DNA of 64,000 nucleotides from Bradyrhizobium sp. B124 (GCF_038967635.1 NZ_CP152413.1:5522001-5586000); one strand, 5' to 3'; shown: positions 43,476-53,614, counted from the first letter of the stretch. A program made the numbers and translations. Notes: a model not told the origin generated them from the sequence alone.

Positions 43476-44389
43476 TGCGCGCCCTCGTCACATGGCTGCT
43501 GCTGCTCGTCTCGTTGGCGAGCGCGACAGCCGACGAGAGCAGGCTGCGCATCGGCGCCATTGACGCGGTGCTGACCGTGCCGCCCGACATCGCAAAACCG
43601 CCGGTGGCGCTGCTGATCGCCGGCTCCGGCTCGACCGATCATGACGGCAACGGGCCGCAGCTCAAGCCGGCGACATTGAAGAAGCTCTCCGAGCAGCTGG
43701 TCGCGCGCGGCATCGCGACGCTACGCTACGACAAGCGCGGCGCCGGCGAATGGAAGAAGGAGTTCGGCCGTCCGGAGGACTTTCGCTTCAAGGACTATGT
43801 CGGCGATGCGGCGGCACTGATCGAGTATCTGCGCGGCAGCGGCAAGTTCGCCCATGTTGCGGTGGTCGGGCACAGCGAGGGCGGCCTGGTCGCGATCCTC
43901 GCCGCACAGCGCGTGCCGGTCGACCGGCTGGTGCTGCTGGCAACGGCGGCGCGCAAGCAGGGCAACCTGTTGAAAGCGCAGCTCGAAAAGCAGCTGCCGC
44001 CGGACAAATTCGAGCCGATCGGAAAGGCCATCGACGACATCATGGCCGGGCAGATCGTCAACCCGCCGCCGGCGGGGCTGGCGATCGCACCTGCGATGCA
44101 GCCCGCCATCGCATCCGCCTTCACCGAGGATCCGATCGATCCGATGAAGAAGATCACCGGGCCTGTCCTGATCGTCGCGGGCGGCCGCGACCATCAGCTG
44201 GCGCGGCTCGACTTCCTCGCACTCACCACCGCCGACTTCGCGGCCAAATCATTGTGGCTGCCGGACATGAATCACCTGCTGGTCGATGTCACCGACGCGG
44301 CGGACGACATGGCAAGCTACAACGAGCCGGAGCGGCCACTCGATCCCGACCTGATCGATGCGGTGGCTGGCTTCATTTCACAGAAATAG
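43475..44389 (+). CDS. Exported alpha/beta-hydrolase
   Basis: A 304-residue alpha/beta-hydrolase with a signal peptide (ALVTWLLLLVSLASATA). LLIAGSGSTDHDGNG is the oxyanion region, LRYDKRGAGEWKKEF the next loop, VAVVGHSEGGLVAIL the nucleophile elbow (GHSEGG, Ser ~130), and IVAGGRDHQLARLD with MNHLLVDV supply the acid and the histidine. It resembles serine aminopeptidase/esterase-type hydrolases; the substrate is unknown. The ATG overlaps the stop of the Trm112-like gene by one base. Downstream lies a palindromic repeat and the convergent hydroxylase gene. Confidence 0.88.
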   Translation: MRALVTWLLLLVSLASATADESRLRIGAIDAVLTVPPDIAKPPVALLIAGSGSTDHDGNGPQLKPATLKKLSEQLVARGIATLRYDKRGAGEWKKEFGRPEDFRFKDYVGDAAALIEYLRGSGKFAHVAVVGHSEGGLVAILAAQRVPVDRLVLLATAARKQGNLLKAQLEKQLPPDKFEPIGKAIDDIMAGQIVNPPPAGLAIAPAMQPAIASAFTEDPIDPMKKITGPVLIVAGGRDHQLARLDFLALTTADFAAKSLWLPDMNHLLVDVTDAADDMASYNEPERPLDPDLIDAVAGFISQK

Positions 44390-44405
44390 TGGATGCGAAG
44401 GCCGG

Positions 44406-44491
44406 AGCCCGGATGGAGCGCAGCGCAATCCGGGGCCGATCCATCCGTGGAGGGACTGCTCCCGGATTTTGCTTCGCTGCATCCGGGCTAC
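44406..44491. repeat. Intergenic inverted repeat, family GTAGCCCGGATG
   Basis: AGCCCGGATGGAGCGCAGCG and TTCGCTGCATCCGGGCTAC pair across a ~45-bp centre. Same family as 17441-17526, 29053-29139 and 54036-54123; like them it lies in a convergent or downstream gap. Confidence 0.72.
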
Positions 44492-44506
44492 GGCACGGCG
44501 CAAGTC

Positions 44507-45727
44507 TTACAGCGCCTCGCCCTTCAGCAGCCGCGGCACTTCGCCCGACAATCCCGCCGCCTGGCGGATGAACATGCTCTTCAGCGGCGGCGCGCGATCG
44601 ACGAGGCCCAATCCGATGTCGCGCACCGTGCGCAGCAGCGTCGATTCGTTGGAGAACAGGAAGTTCAGCGAGTTGGTCGCAACCCCCATCGCCATCGTGT
44701 CGAAGCGCCGCCAGCGCTGATAGCGCTCGAGCACGTCGGCCTGTCCGAGATCCATGCCGAGCCGCGCCGCATCGACGACCACCTCGGCCAATGCGGCGAC
44801 ATCCTTCAGGCCCATGTTGAGCCCTTGTCCTGCGATCGGATGGATCACATGCGCGGCGTCGCCGATCAGCGCCAGCCGTTCGGCAATGAACGAGCGTGCG
44901 ACGAAATAGCCGAGCGGGAATGCGCGCGGCTTGTCGAGCGCCTTGATCTCGCCGAGGTGCAAACCAAAACGCTGCTCGAGCTCGGCGTGGAATTCCTCCT
45001 CGCTCAACGCCGTGATCCGCGCAGCATCCTTGCGCGTCTCGGTCCACACCAGCGACGAGCGATTGCCGGTCAACGGCAGGATCGCGAACGGACCGGCAGG
45101 CAGGAAATGCTCCTCGGCGCGGCCGTGATGCTCGCGCTCATGCCCGACGGTGACCACGATGCCGGATTGGTCATAATCCCAGCCGTGGGTCGCGATCCCG
45201 GCGCGCTCGCGCAGCTTGGATCGCGCGCCGTCGGCGGCAACCAGCAGGCTCGCATCGATCTCGGTGCCGTCGGCCAACCGGACGCTGATGCCGTCGGGCC
45301 GCGAGTCGAAGCTCGACACTGCGGTGGCGCGCAGCTCGACGCCCTCGGCCTCGGCGCGGGTCGCCAGCGCATCGATCAAATAGCGGTTCTCGACCATATG
45401 GGCGAACGGCTCGCCGGGCTCGACATTGCCGGCGAAGGTCAGGAACACTGGACGCGTCGCGTCCTCCAGCTTGGAATCGGTCACGACCATGTCCGTGATC
45501 GGCTGCGCCGTCGGCGCCACCTGCCCCCAGACGCCGAGGGTCTCGAACAGCCGTCGGCAGGCCGCCACGATCGCGGTCGCGCGGGGATCGCGGCTAGGGC
45601 GCTGGCTCAGCGCCGGATCGGCCACGATGACCGGAATGTCCGGCCCCAGCCCCTGGCGCAACGCCACGGCCAGCGCCAGACCCGCAAAAGCGCCCCCGCA
45701 GATGACAATACTTCGCTGTGCCGGCAT
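44507..45727 (-). CDS. UbiH/UbiF/COQ6-type FAD-dependent hydroxylase
   Basis: A 406-residue class A flavoprotein monooxygenase. SIVICGGAFAGLALAVALRQ is the FAD motif, VAADGARSKLRERAGI the DG motif, and RLALIGDAAHVIHPIAGQGL, NMGLKDVAALAEVV the GD motif plus the UbiH signature. Members hydroxylate the ubiquinone precursor ring; alphaproteobacteria use one to three of these enzymes and which carbon this one acts on cannot be told, so no symbol is given. The protein would be peripheral at the inner membrane. The 268-bp gap to tesB on the other side contains a repeat. Confidence 0.9.
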   Translation of the reverse strand: MPAQRSIVICGGAFAGLALAVALRQGLGPDIPVIVADPALSQRPSRDPRATAIVAACRRLFETLGVWGQVAPTAQPITDMVVTDSKLEDATRPVFLTFAGNVEPGEPFAHMVENRYLIDALATRAEAEGVELRATAVSSFDSRPDGISVRLADGTEIDASLLVAADGARSKLRERAGIATHGWDYDQSGIVVTVGHEREHHGRAEEHFLPAGPFAILPLTGNRSSLVWTETRKDAARITALSEEEFHAELEQRFGLHLGEIKALDKPRAFPLGYFVARSFIAERLALIGDAAHVIHPIAGQGLNMGLKDVAALAEVVVDAARLGMDLGQADVLERYQRWRRFDTMAMGVATNSLNFLFSNESTLLRTVRDIGLGLVDRAPPLKSMFIRQAAGLSGEVPRLLKGEAL

Positions 45728-45829
45728 GCCGTTCCTTTACGCGCCCTGCGCTCTCAGACTGTGCTTGCTACCTGATAATAGCTGGGCGAAACAGGGGACA
45801 GAAACAAGAGCGGCTATTCAGCCCCACCC

Positions 45830-45966
45830 GTCATTCCGGGGCGCGCAACGCGCGAACCCGGAATCCATCAGGCCGCATCTTCCGTGGACGAATGGATTCC
45901 GGGCTCTCGCGGAGCCTGTCATCGGGCGCGCATCCGCGCGACCCGTTGGCGAGCCCCGGAATGACG
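45830..45966. repeat. Intergenic inverted repeat, family GTCATTCCGGGG
   Basis: GTCATTCCGGGGCGCGCAAC at the left and GAGCCCCGGAATGAC at the right. The inner part includes ACCCGGAATCCATC facing GATTCCGGGCTCTC. It ends only 29 bp before the tesB start codon, so it lies in the leader of that mRNA or its promoter. Confidence 0.7.
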
Positions 45967-45995
45967 GCATCCAACCCTTCCAGGACGCACCCCTC

Positions 45996-46859
45996 ATGTC
46001 CAAGAGCCTGATCGACCTGTTGTCCATCCTCGATCTCGAGCAGCTCGAGGTGAATTTGTTCCGCGGCAACAGCCCGAAGACGAGCTGGCAGCGCGTGTTC
46101 GGCGGCCAGGTGATCGGCCAGGCCATGGTCGCGGCCTGCCGCACCGTCGAGGGCCGGCTGCCGCACTCGATCCATTGCTATTTCATCCTGCCGGGCGATC
46201 CGCAGATCCCGATCATCTACCAGGTCGAGCGGCTGCGCGACGGCAAGAGCTACACCACCCGCCGCGTCACTGCGATCCAGCACGGCAACGCGATCTTCTC
46301 CATCATGGTCTCGTTCCACGCCGAGGAAGAGAGCAACTTCAATCATCAGGAGAAGATGCCCGACGTGCCGCCGCCGGAGAAGCTCACCGCGGAGGAAGTG
46401 TCGAAGCAGCCGATGTTCAAGGAAATGCCGGAGTTCATCCGCCGCTACTATGAGAGCGACCGGCCGATCGAGCTGCGCCCGGTCGAGCTCGGCCGCTATT
46501 TCGGCCAGCAGATCGAGGACGGCCGCATCCATGTCTGGATCCGCACCGCGGCGAAATTGCCCGACGATCCGGCGCTGCATCTGTGCGCACTCGCCTATGC
46601 GTCGGATTTCTCGCTGCTCGACGCGGTCATGGCGCGCTACGGCCGCACGCTGTTCGACCGGCGCATGATGCCGGCGAGCCTCGATCACGCGATGTGGTTT
46701 CACCGCCCGTTCCGCGCCGACGAATGGCTGCTCTACGCGCAGGATTCGCCGAGCGCGCAGTCTGGCCGCGGTCTGACCCGCGGCCAGATCTTCAAGCCCG
46801 ACGGCACGCTGGTGGCATCCGTCGCGCAAGAAGGTTCGGTGCGCGAACGCAAGGCGTAA
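45996..46859 (+). CDS. tesB: Acyl-CoA thioesterase II TesB
   Basis: A 287-residue double-hotdog thioesterase that hydrolyses medium- and long-chain acyl-CoA in the cytoplasm. Domain 1 begins with LEVNLFRGNSPKTSWQRVFG, GGQVIGQAMVAACRTVEGRL and SIHCYFILPGDPQIPIIYQV; domain 2 holds LCALAYASDFSLLDAVMARY (active-site Asp), ASLDHAMWFHRPFRADEWLL and SGRGLTRGQIFKPDGTLVAS (Gln/Thr of the catalytic set). Normal length. Its start codon is close to a palindromic repeat. It converges with the GYF-domain membrane protein; only 5 bp separate the stops. Confidence 0.94.
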   Translation: MSKSLIDLLSILDLEQLEVNLFRGNSPKTSWQRVFGGQVIGQAMVAACRTVEGRLPHSIHCYFILPGDPQIPIIYQVERLRDGKSYTTRRVTAIQHGNAIFSIMVSFHAEEESNFNHQEKMPDVPPPEKLTAEEVSKQPMFKEMPEFIRRYYESDRPIELRPVELGRYFGQQIEDGRIHVWIRTAAKLPDDPALHLCALAYASDFSLLDAVMARYGRTLFDRRMMPASLDHAMWFHRPFRADEWLLYAQDSPSAQSGRGLTRGQIFKPDGTLVASVAQEGSVRERKA

Positions 46860-46864
46860 TCGCT

Positions 46865-47755
46865 TTAGCCGTTGGCGTAAGCGCCGCGCTCGGTCAGCGC
46901 GAATTGCGAGACGATCCAGTTGGCGTACCAGCGCAGCACCCACGGAATCGGGATCAGGAAGGCGCAGCCGATCGAGAACACGATGGTTCGCCACAGCACC
47001 TCGAGCCCGGATGCGTTGAAGGTGACCTCGCGGCGTGTGCCCTCGACGTTACGGCAGATCCAGCGCAGCCATGCGGTCAGCACCCAGGCCCAGCCGACGA
47101 TGGTGATGGCCGAGATCACCATCAGCAAATACCAGCCGATATAGACGAGCGGGCTGCCCGTGAACGAGATCGGCAGATCCTGGCCGCTCGAGCTGAGGCG
47201 GCCGAAGATCCAGCGCACGATCATCCAGCTCAGGAAAGCCTGCAACAGCAACGAGAGCAGCGTGACGATGTTGCTGTTGGCCGCTCCGGCATAGGTCAGA
47301 AGACCGAGCACGATGAAGACGTACCAGATGTCGAGCGGCTGCCCGGTGAAGCCGAGATGCGGCCGGCCCGGCACGCGGATATAGGGAATCGCGAAGCGAT
47401 ACAGGCCGGTCGCGGTCCACGGCGCGGGGATGACGAAAATCTGGCCGATGAACATCAGCAAGCTGCGCCCGAACAGGCCCCAGATCGGGAAGTCGGCCGA
47501 CAGCGCGCCGCCACTATAGCTTGCCGATGCGGCCACCGGCGGCGGTCCGCCGGCCTGCGGAAACGCCGGCGGCGCACCGGCGCTCGGAACAAGGCCAGGA
47601 ATCTCCCCGGCCTTCTGCCAGCCGGTCATACCCTCGGTCCACACCAGGGTATCGGCGCCCACCATGCCACGGGTGATCAGGTCGCGGAGCTGAGCTTCAG
47701 GCAGGGGGCCCTTTTGCTGGCCTTCAGATGCATAAAACCAGTTTCGATTCGACAT
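46865..47755 (-). CDS. GYF_2 domain membrane protein (DUF898-like)
   Basis: A 296-residue protein with an N-terminal GYF_2 domain (~5-55: WFYASEGQQKGPLPEAQLRD, LITRGMVGADTLVWTEGMTG, WQKAGEIP), an Ala/Pro linker and a membrane part of about six helices (LFGRSLLMFIGQIFVIPAPW, IWYVFIVLGLLTYAGAANSN, WYLLMVISAITIVGWAWVLT) that resembles DUF898/YjgN in the FTATGLYRFAIPY and FTGSPLVYIGWYLL segments. GYF_2 domains of this type are frequent in bacterial membrane proteins and probably bind Pro-rich partners. The function is unknown. ATG at 47755 with GAGGAAC upstream is preferred over a 27-codon extension. Confidence 0.8.
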   Translation of the reverse strand: MSNRNWFYASEGQQKGPLPEAQLRDLITRGMVGADTLVWTEGMTGWQKAGEIPGLVPSAGAPPAFPQAGGPPPVAASASYSGGALSADFPIWGLFGRSLLMFIGQIFVIPAPWTATGLYRFAIPYIRVPGRPHLGFTGQPLDIWYVFIVLGLLTYAGAANSNIVTLLSLLLQAFLSWMIVRWIFGRLSSSGQDLPISFTGSPLVYIGWYLLMVISAITIVGWAWVLTAWLRWICRNVEGTRREVTFNASGLEVLWRTIVFSIGCAFLIPIPWVLRWYANWIVSQFALTERGAYANG

Positions 47756-48399
<644 letters not shown>

Positions 48400-48477
48400 G
48401 TCTCAATCGACACCACCGCCGCCAGCGACGCCGGCACACGCCAAAAACCACGTAAAGAAACCACGACACGCCGGGGA

Positions 48478-49800
48478 ATGATGATGGGGGCACGAGCTCT
48501 TCGTGCAGCGATATCAGCTGCGCCGATCACTGCTGCAATCCTGCTCTCGTGGGGTACGCCGGCGTCAGCGCAAGATTCCAGCGCCTCCGGCATCAACGCC
48601 GCCGACACCGCCTGGATGATCGTCGCCACCGCGCTGGTCTTGATGATGACGATCCCGGGGCTCGCGCTGTTCTACTCCGGCATGGTGCGCAAGAAGAACG
48701 TGCTGGCGACGATGGCGCAGAGCCTCACGGCCGTTGCGATCATTTCGATCCTGTGGGTCATCTTCGGTTATTCGCTGACCTTCGTCGGCAACGGTCCATG
48801 GCTTGGCTCGCTCGACAGCTGGTTCCTGGCCGGCATCACGATGGACAGCGTCAATCCGGCGGCAAAGACCATCCCGGAAGCGCTGTTCATGCTGTACCAG
48901 ATGACGTTTGCGATCATCACGGTGGCGCTGGTTGCCGGCTCGGTCGCCGACCGCATGCGGTTCTCCGCCTATGTGCTGTTCTCGATCGGCTGGTTCATCT
49001 TCGCCTATGTGCCGCTGGCGCATTGGGTGTGGGGCGGCGGCTTCCTCGCCTCGATGGGCGTGATGGACTTCGCCGGCGGCCTCGTCGTGCATCTGTCCGC
49101 CGGCATCAGCGGCCTGGTCGCGGCCAAGGTGATGGGCAACCGGCACGGCTATGGTAGCGAGAATTTGTCGCCGTTCGACCTGTCGCTCGCCGTGGTCGGC
49201 ACCGGCCTGCTCTGGGTCGGCTGGTTCGGCTTCAACGGCGGCTCGGCGCTGGCGGCCAATTCGCGCGCGGTGATGGCGATCACCGCCACCCATCTTGCGG
49301 CCTGCGCCGGCGCGCTGACCTGGGGCGCGATCGAATGGGCAACGCGCCGCAAGCCGTCGGTGCTCGGCATGATCTCGGGCGCGGTCGCAGGGCTCGGCAC
49401 CATCACCCCGGCATCCGGTTTCGTCGCGCCGTGGCACGGCATCGTCATCGGCATCATTGCCGGCCTGGTCTGCTTCTGGGCCTGTACCTGGCTGAAGCAC
49501 CGCTTCCAGTACGACGACTCGCTCGACGTGTTCGGCGTGCACGGCATCGGCGGCCTGACCGGCACGCTGCTCGCAGGCGTTTTCGCCACCGCGGCGATCG
49601 GCGGCACCTCCGGCCTGCTTGAGGGCAATCCGGGGCAGCTCCTGATCCAGCTCTACGGCGTCGTGGTCACGCTGGTCTGGTGCGGCGGCGTCACCTTCGT
49701 GCTGCTCAAGCTGGTCAGCGCCTTCGTCCCGCTGCGCGTCTCGATGCAGCAGGAGCTGGAGGGTCTCGACATCTCGCAGCACGGCGAGGCGTTGCAGTAA
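48478..49800 (+). CDS. amtB: Ammonium transporter AmtB, copy 1
   Basis: A 440-residue Amt/Rh/Mep channel that conducts ammonium across the inner membrane. A cleavable leader (AAPITAAILLSWGTPASA) precedes 11 helices. The pore twin histidines lie in GGLVVHLSAGISGLVAAKVM (after MDFAGG with the ammonium-recruiting Asp) and VFGVHGIGGLTGTLLAGVF; SLDVFGVHG is a family signature. Three ATG codons lie in a row (48478, 48481, 48484); GGGGAA just before them fits the third best. It follows glnK1 and forms the first of two glnK-amtB pairs. The C-terminal tail LEGLDISQHGEAL is the GlnK-contact region. Confidence 0.95.
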   Translation: MMMGARALRAAISAAPITAAILLSWGTPASAQDSSASGINAADTAWMIVATALVLMMTIPGLALFYSGMVRKKNVLATMAQSLTAVAIISILWVIFGYSLTFVGNGPWLGSLDSWFLAGITMDSVNPAAKTIPEALFMLYQMTFAIITVALVAGSVADRMRFSAYVLFSIGWFIFAYVPLAHWVWGGGFLASMGVMDFAGGLVVHLSAGISGLVAAKVMGNRHGYGSENLSPFDLSLAVVGTGLLWVGWFGFNGGSALAANSRAVMAITATHLAACAGALTWGAIEWATRRKPSVLGMISGAVAGLGTITPASGFVAPWHGIVIGIIAGLVCFWACTWLKHRFQYDDSLDVFGVHGIGGLTGTLLAGVFATAAIGGTSGLLEGNPGQLLIQLYGVVVTLVWCGGVTFVLLKLVSAFVPLRVSMQQELEGLDISQHGEALQ

Positions 49801-49921
49801 CAGCCGAGCTCGTATCGCCAGGACGAGATGGGCCCTGAGAGGGCGAATTCGTAAAACAACCCCATGCAAAGTACCCGAGCGCCGCGACGTCACGCTGCAC
49901 GGGACAGTTCAGGCTTGCACG

Positions 49922-49945
49922 ACACATAAGTATATGCTTATGTGT
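49922..49945. promoter_or_regulatory. ArsR operator palindrome
   Basis: ACACATAAGTAT followed directly by ATGCTTATGTGT gives a 24-bp inverted repeat with 11 of 12 positions matching, ending four bases before the ArsR start codon at 49950. Such palindromes at this position are standard for ArsR autoregulation. Confidence 0.7.
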
Positions 49946-49949
49946 TGGC

Positions 49950-50264
49950 ATGGTCGACACCGATATCTTCAAGGCACTGGCTGATCCGACCCGCCGCAGG
50001 GTGTTTGAGAAGCTGGCCGGCGGCAGCCTGAACGCCAGCGCCTTGCGCGACGGACTTGAGATCAGCCAGCCGGCGATGTCGCAGCATCTGGCGGTGCTGC
50101 GCGCGGCCGGATTGGTGCGCGAGCAGCGGCAGGGCCGCTTCGTCAACTATGAAGTCGACCCGGACGGGATCGCCAGCATCGGGACCTGGCTCGCCCGCTA
50201 CCGCGCCTATTGGCCGAAGCGCATCGAGGCGCTCACCGACCTCCTGAAGGACATGGATCAATGA
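49950..50264 (+). CDS. ArsR-family transcriptional regulator
   Basis: A 104-residue winged-helix regulator of the SRPBCC-linked ArsR type: DIFKALADPTRRRVFEKLAG, GSLNASALRDGLEISQPAMS and QHLAVLRAAGLVREQRQGRF make up the DNA-binding domain, with the recognition helix at SQPAMSQHLAVL. No metal-binding cysteines are present (no ELCVC motif), so it is not a metalloregulator. The stop overlaps the ATG of the downstream SRPBCC gene (ATGA), a conserved pair in which the regulator controls the ligand-binding protein. A 24-bp palindrome lies immediately upstream. Confidence 0.93.
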   Translation: MVDTDIFKALADPTRRRVFEKLAGGSLNASALRDGLEISQPAMSQHLAVLRAAGLVREQRQGRFVNYEVDPDGIASIGTWLARYRAYWPKRIEALTDLLKDMDQ

Positions 50265-50614
50265 GCGACACGGTTGAGCCTGACGCCGACGCAGCCTTGG
50301 TGATCGAATACGAGCTCGACGCACCGCCTGACAAAGTATGGCGCGCCGTCACCATTCCAGCCCTGCGTGAACGCTGGCTTCCGGATTGCGATCTCGCGGG
50401 CGCTGAACCCCTATCATCGATCACGGGCGAAGAGGTGCGTTACCGGCTCCGCGATTCCGAGCCGCCGTTTCGCGAGAGTCATGTCACCTTCCGGATCGAG
50501 CCGAACGAGGCCGGCGGCACCCGGTTTCGCATCATCCAGGAAGCCTGCGACCAGCGCGCAAACCGGCCGCAAGCGGCCAACAGCAACAGCCGCGTGCTGA
50601 TGCGCGCGGCCTGA
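50261..50614 (+). CDS. SRPBCC (AHSA1-like) protein
   Basis: A 117-residue START-like/AHSA1 domain protein: DAALVIEYELDAPPDKVWRA, VTIPALRERWLPDCDLAGAE, and SHVTFRIEPNEAGGTRFRII. The protein is a little short for the family (usually ~140-160) and the C-terminal helix that closes the pocket is weak (RANRPQAANSNSRVLMRA), so the ligand cavity may be open or the gene slightly truncated. It is translationally coupled to arsR by an ATGA overlap. The ligand is unknown. Confidence 0.8.
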   Translation: MSDTVEPDADAALVIEYELDAPPDKVWRAVTIPALRERWLPDCDLAGAEPLSSITGEEVRYRLRDSEPPFRESHVTFRIEPNEAGGTRFRIIQEACDQRANRPQAANSNSRVLMRAA

Positions 50615-50670
50615 TCGCAGACTTCATCATCCGCTGAAACTTCATCACCTGCTGAAATGGGAGGTCGCCG

Positions 50671-51273
50671 ATGCGCGACATGATGCAACTCGTCCCGATG
50701 GTCGTCGAGCAGTCGTCCCGCGGCGAGCGCTCCTTCGACATCTATTCCAGGCTGCTGCGCGAACGCATCATCTTCCTCAACGGCGAGGTCAATGATGCGA
50801 TGTCCGGACTGGTCTGCGCGCAGCTTCTGTTCCTCGAGGCTGACAACCCGAACAAGCCGATCAACCTCTACATCAACTCCTATGGCGGCGTGGTCACCAG
50901 CGGGCTTGCGATGTACGACACCATGCAGTTCATCAAGGCGCCGGTGCACACGCTGTGCATGGGCACCGCGCGGTCCATGGGGTCGTTCCTGCTGATGGCC
51001 GGCGAGCCCGGTCACCGCGCCGCGCTCCCGAATGCCAGCCTGCACGTGCACCAGCCGCTCGGCGGCTTCCAGGGCCAGGCCTCCGACATCCAGATCCATG
51101 CCGCCGAGATGCAGGCGACCAAGCGGCGCATCATCCGGCTTTATGCGCAGCACTGCCGGCGCACCGAGGCGGACGTGGAACGGACCCTGGACCGCGATCA
51201 CTTCATGTCGGCGGAGCAGGCGCTCGAATGGGGATTGATCGACAGGGTTTTTGCAGCGCGCGACGCCGCCTAA
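50671..51273 (+). CDS. ATP-dependent Clp protease proteolytic subunit (second-type ClpP)
   Basis: A 200-residue ClpP. The catalytic serine is in [20 protein letters not shown] (usual GQAASMGA), the histidine in [20 protein letters not shown] and the aspartate in [20 protein letters not shown], so all three are present. The N-terminus lacks the long axial-loop segment before [20 protein letters not shown] that precedes it in the housekeeping ClpP, and the gene has no clpX or lon next to it, pointing to a paralogue. GGGAGG is upstream of the ATG. Its place between an ArsR-SRPBCC pair and glnK2 is not a usual clpP context. Confidence 0.9.
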   Translation: MRDMMQLVPMVVEQSSRGERSFDIYSRLLRERIIFLNGEVNDAMSGLVCAQLLFLEADNPNKPINLYINSYGGVVTSGLAMYDTMQFIKAPVHTLCMGTARSMGSFLLMAGEPGHRAALPNASLHVHQPLGGFQGQASDIQIHAAEMQATKRRIIRLYAQHCRRTEADVERTLDRDHFMSAEQALEWGLIDRVFAARDAA

Positions 51274-51928
<655 letters not shown>

Positions 51929-51967
51929 TTTCGCGCTCAACCTTTAAGACCTCAGGAGTGAAATAAC

Positions 51968-53416
51968 ATGACGTTCAAGCGTCCCTATGGCGCGGGACTG
52001 GCGGCCCTCGCAGTCGGCCTCTTTGCCGCAACCGCCGCCTACGCCGAGCCAACCGTCAACAAGGGCGACAACGCCTGGATGCTGACATCGACGGTGCTGG
52101 TGCTGTTGATGACCATCCCGGGCCTCGCGCTGTTCTATGGCGGTCTCGTCCGCTCCAAGAACATGCTCTCGGTGCTGGCTCAGGTGTTCTACACCGTCTG
52201 CATCGTCACCGTGCTCTGGGCCCTCTACGGCTACAGCCTCGCCTTCACCGGCGGCTCCGACTTCATCGGCGGCTTCTCCAAGGCCTTCCTGATGGGCGTC
52301 ACGCCGGACTCCAAGGCTGCGACCTTCTCGGTCGACGCCAACATCTCGGAACTCGTCTATATGTGCTTCCAGATGACCTTCGCGGCGATCACGCCGGCCC
52401 TCATCGTCGGCGCCTTTGCCGAGCGGATGAAGTTCGCGGCGATCGCGCTGTTCATCCCGATCTGGGTCACCGTGATCTACTTCCCGATCGCGCACATGGT
52501 CTGGTACTGGCCGGGCCCGGACGCGATCCAGGATGCCGCCAAGGCGCTTGCCGCCGCGGCTGACGGCGATGCCAAGACGAAGGCGCAGGCCGCCCTCGAC
52601 GCGATCAACGCCGATGCCGGCTGGATCTTCAAGAAGGGTGCGATCGACTTCGCCGGCGGTACCGTCGTGCACATCAACGCAGGCATCGCCGGCCTGGTCG
52701 GCGCGCTCCTGATCGGCAAGCGCACCGGCTACGGCAAGGAGCTGATGGCTCCGCACTCGCTGACCATGACCATGATCGGCGCCTCGCTGCTCTGGGTCGG
52801 CTGGTTCGGCTTCAACGCTGGTTCGAACCTCGAAGCCAATGGCGGCGCTGCGCTCGCCATGACCAACTCCTTCGTGGCCACGGCCGCGGCGGCGTTGGCC
52901 TGGATGTTCGCGGAATGGATCATCAAGGGCCATCCCTCGCTGCTCGGCGCGCTCTCGGGCGCGGTCGCGGGCCTCGTCGCGGTGACGCCTGCGGCCGGTT
53001 ATGCCGGTCCGATGGGTGCCATCGTGCTCGGCCTCGTGGTTGGCGTGGTCTGCCTGTTCTTCTGCACGGTCGTGAAGAACGCGCTCGGCTATGACGACTC
53101 GCTCGATGTGTTCGGCGTCCACTGCGTCGGCGGCATCATCGGCGCGCTCGGCACCGGCATCCTGGTCAACCCGGCGCTCGGCGGTGCCGGCATTATCGAC
53201 TACACCGCGATCCCGCCCAAAGTTGCCGATTACGACTTCGTGGCGCAGATGACCTCGCAGGTCTGGGGCGTCTGCACCACGCTGGTGTGGTCGGGCGTCG
53301 GCTCTGCGATCCTCTACAAGATCGTGGACGTGATCGTCGGCCTGCGTGCCAACGTCGAGACCGAGCGTGAAGGCCTCGACATCACCGAGCACACGGAGCG
53401 CGCCTACAACATGTGA
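51968..53416 (+). CDS. amtB: Ammonium transporter AmtB, copy 2
   Basis: A 482-residue ammonium channel with a leader (LAALAVGLFAATAAYAEP) and 11 helices. Twin pore histidines are in FAGGTVVHINAGIAGLVGAL and VFGVHCVGGIIGALGTGIL. Relative to copy 1 it has an extra segment of about 40 residues (PGPDAIQDAAKALAAAADGD and following) in the periplasmic loop before the first histidine, an insertion known in many alphaproteobacterial AmtBs. The C-terminal REGLDITEHTERAYNM is the GlnK-contact tail. Followed by a strong terminator at 53499-53536. In Rhizobiales, two divergent Amt copies imply different affinity or regulation. Confidence 0.96.
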   Translation: MTFKRPYGAGLAALAVGLFAATAAYAEPTVNKGDNAWMLTSTVLVLLMTIPGLALFYGGLVRSKNMLSVLAQVFYTVCIVTVLWALYGYSLAFTGGSDFIGGFSKAFLMGVTPDSKAATFSVDANISELVYMCFQMTFAAITPALIVGAFAERMKFAAIALFIPIWVTVIYFPIAHMVWYWPGPDAIQDAAKALAAAADGDAKTKAQAALDAINADAGWIFKKGAIDFAGGTVVHINAGIAGLVGALLIGKRTGYGKELMAPHSLTMTMIGASLLWVGWFGFNAGSNLEANGGAALAMTNSFVATAAAALAWMFAEWIIKGHPSLLGALSGAVAGLVAVTPAAGYAGPMGAIVLGLVVGVVCLFFCTVVKNALGYDDSLDVFGVHCVGGIIGALGTGILVNPALGGAGIIDYTAIPPKVADYDFVAQMTSQVWGVCTTLVWSGVGSAILYKIVDVIVGLRANVETEREGLDITEHTERAYNM

Positions 53417-53460
53417 GTTCTCCCGGGGCGCGACCTCCCCAAGCGGTCGTTCCCAGAACT

Positions 53461-53496
53461 ACGGTCCGGGCACATACCCGGCAATGTCCGGACCGT
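53461..53496. repeat. Inverted repeat ACGGTCCGG / CCGGACCGT
   Basis: ACGGTCCGG (53461-53469) and CCGGACCGT (53488-53496) frame CACATACCCGGCAATG, a hairpin in the 3' untranslated part of amtB2 directly before the terminator. A further stabilising structure or a regulatory site. Confidence 0.5.
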
Positions 53497-53498
53497 TG

Positions 53499-53536
53499 AG
53501 GGGCTCCAGCGCAAGTTGGAGCCCCTTTCTTTTTTC
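53499..53536 (+). terminator. Intrinsic terminator of glnK2-amtB2
   Basis: AGGGGCTCCA-GCGCAAGT-TGGAGCCCCT is a near-perfect 10-bp stem followed by TTCTTTTTTC. Confidence 0.85.
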
Positions 53537-53614
53537 TGCGGCTTGAGAAAATATTGTCGGAATTGGCTGCTATTGTGGAATAGCAGGCTACATACAAGAA
53601 AACGGGAGGACGTC

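Noticed and set aside
44393..45775. A 460-codon plus-strand frame opposite the UbiH-type gene
   Set aside because: Antisense shadow; starts inside a palindromic repeat and shows no family similarity.
45426..45995. N-terminal extension of the tesB reading frame through the repeat
   Set aside because: The extension crosses the UbiH-type gene and the inverted repeat; the TesB family starts at the ATG at 45996.
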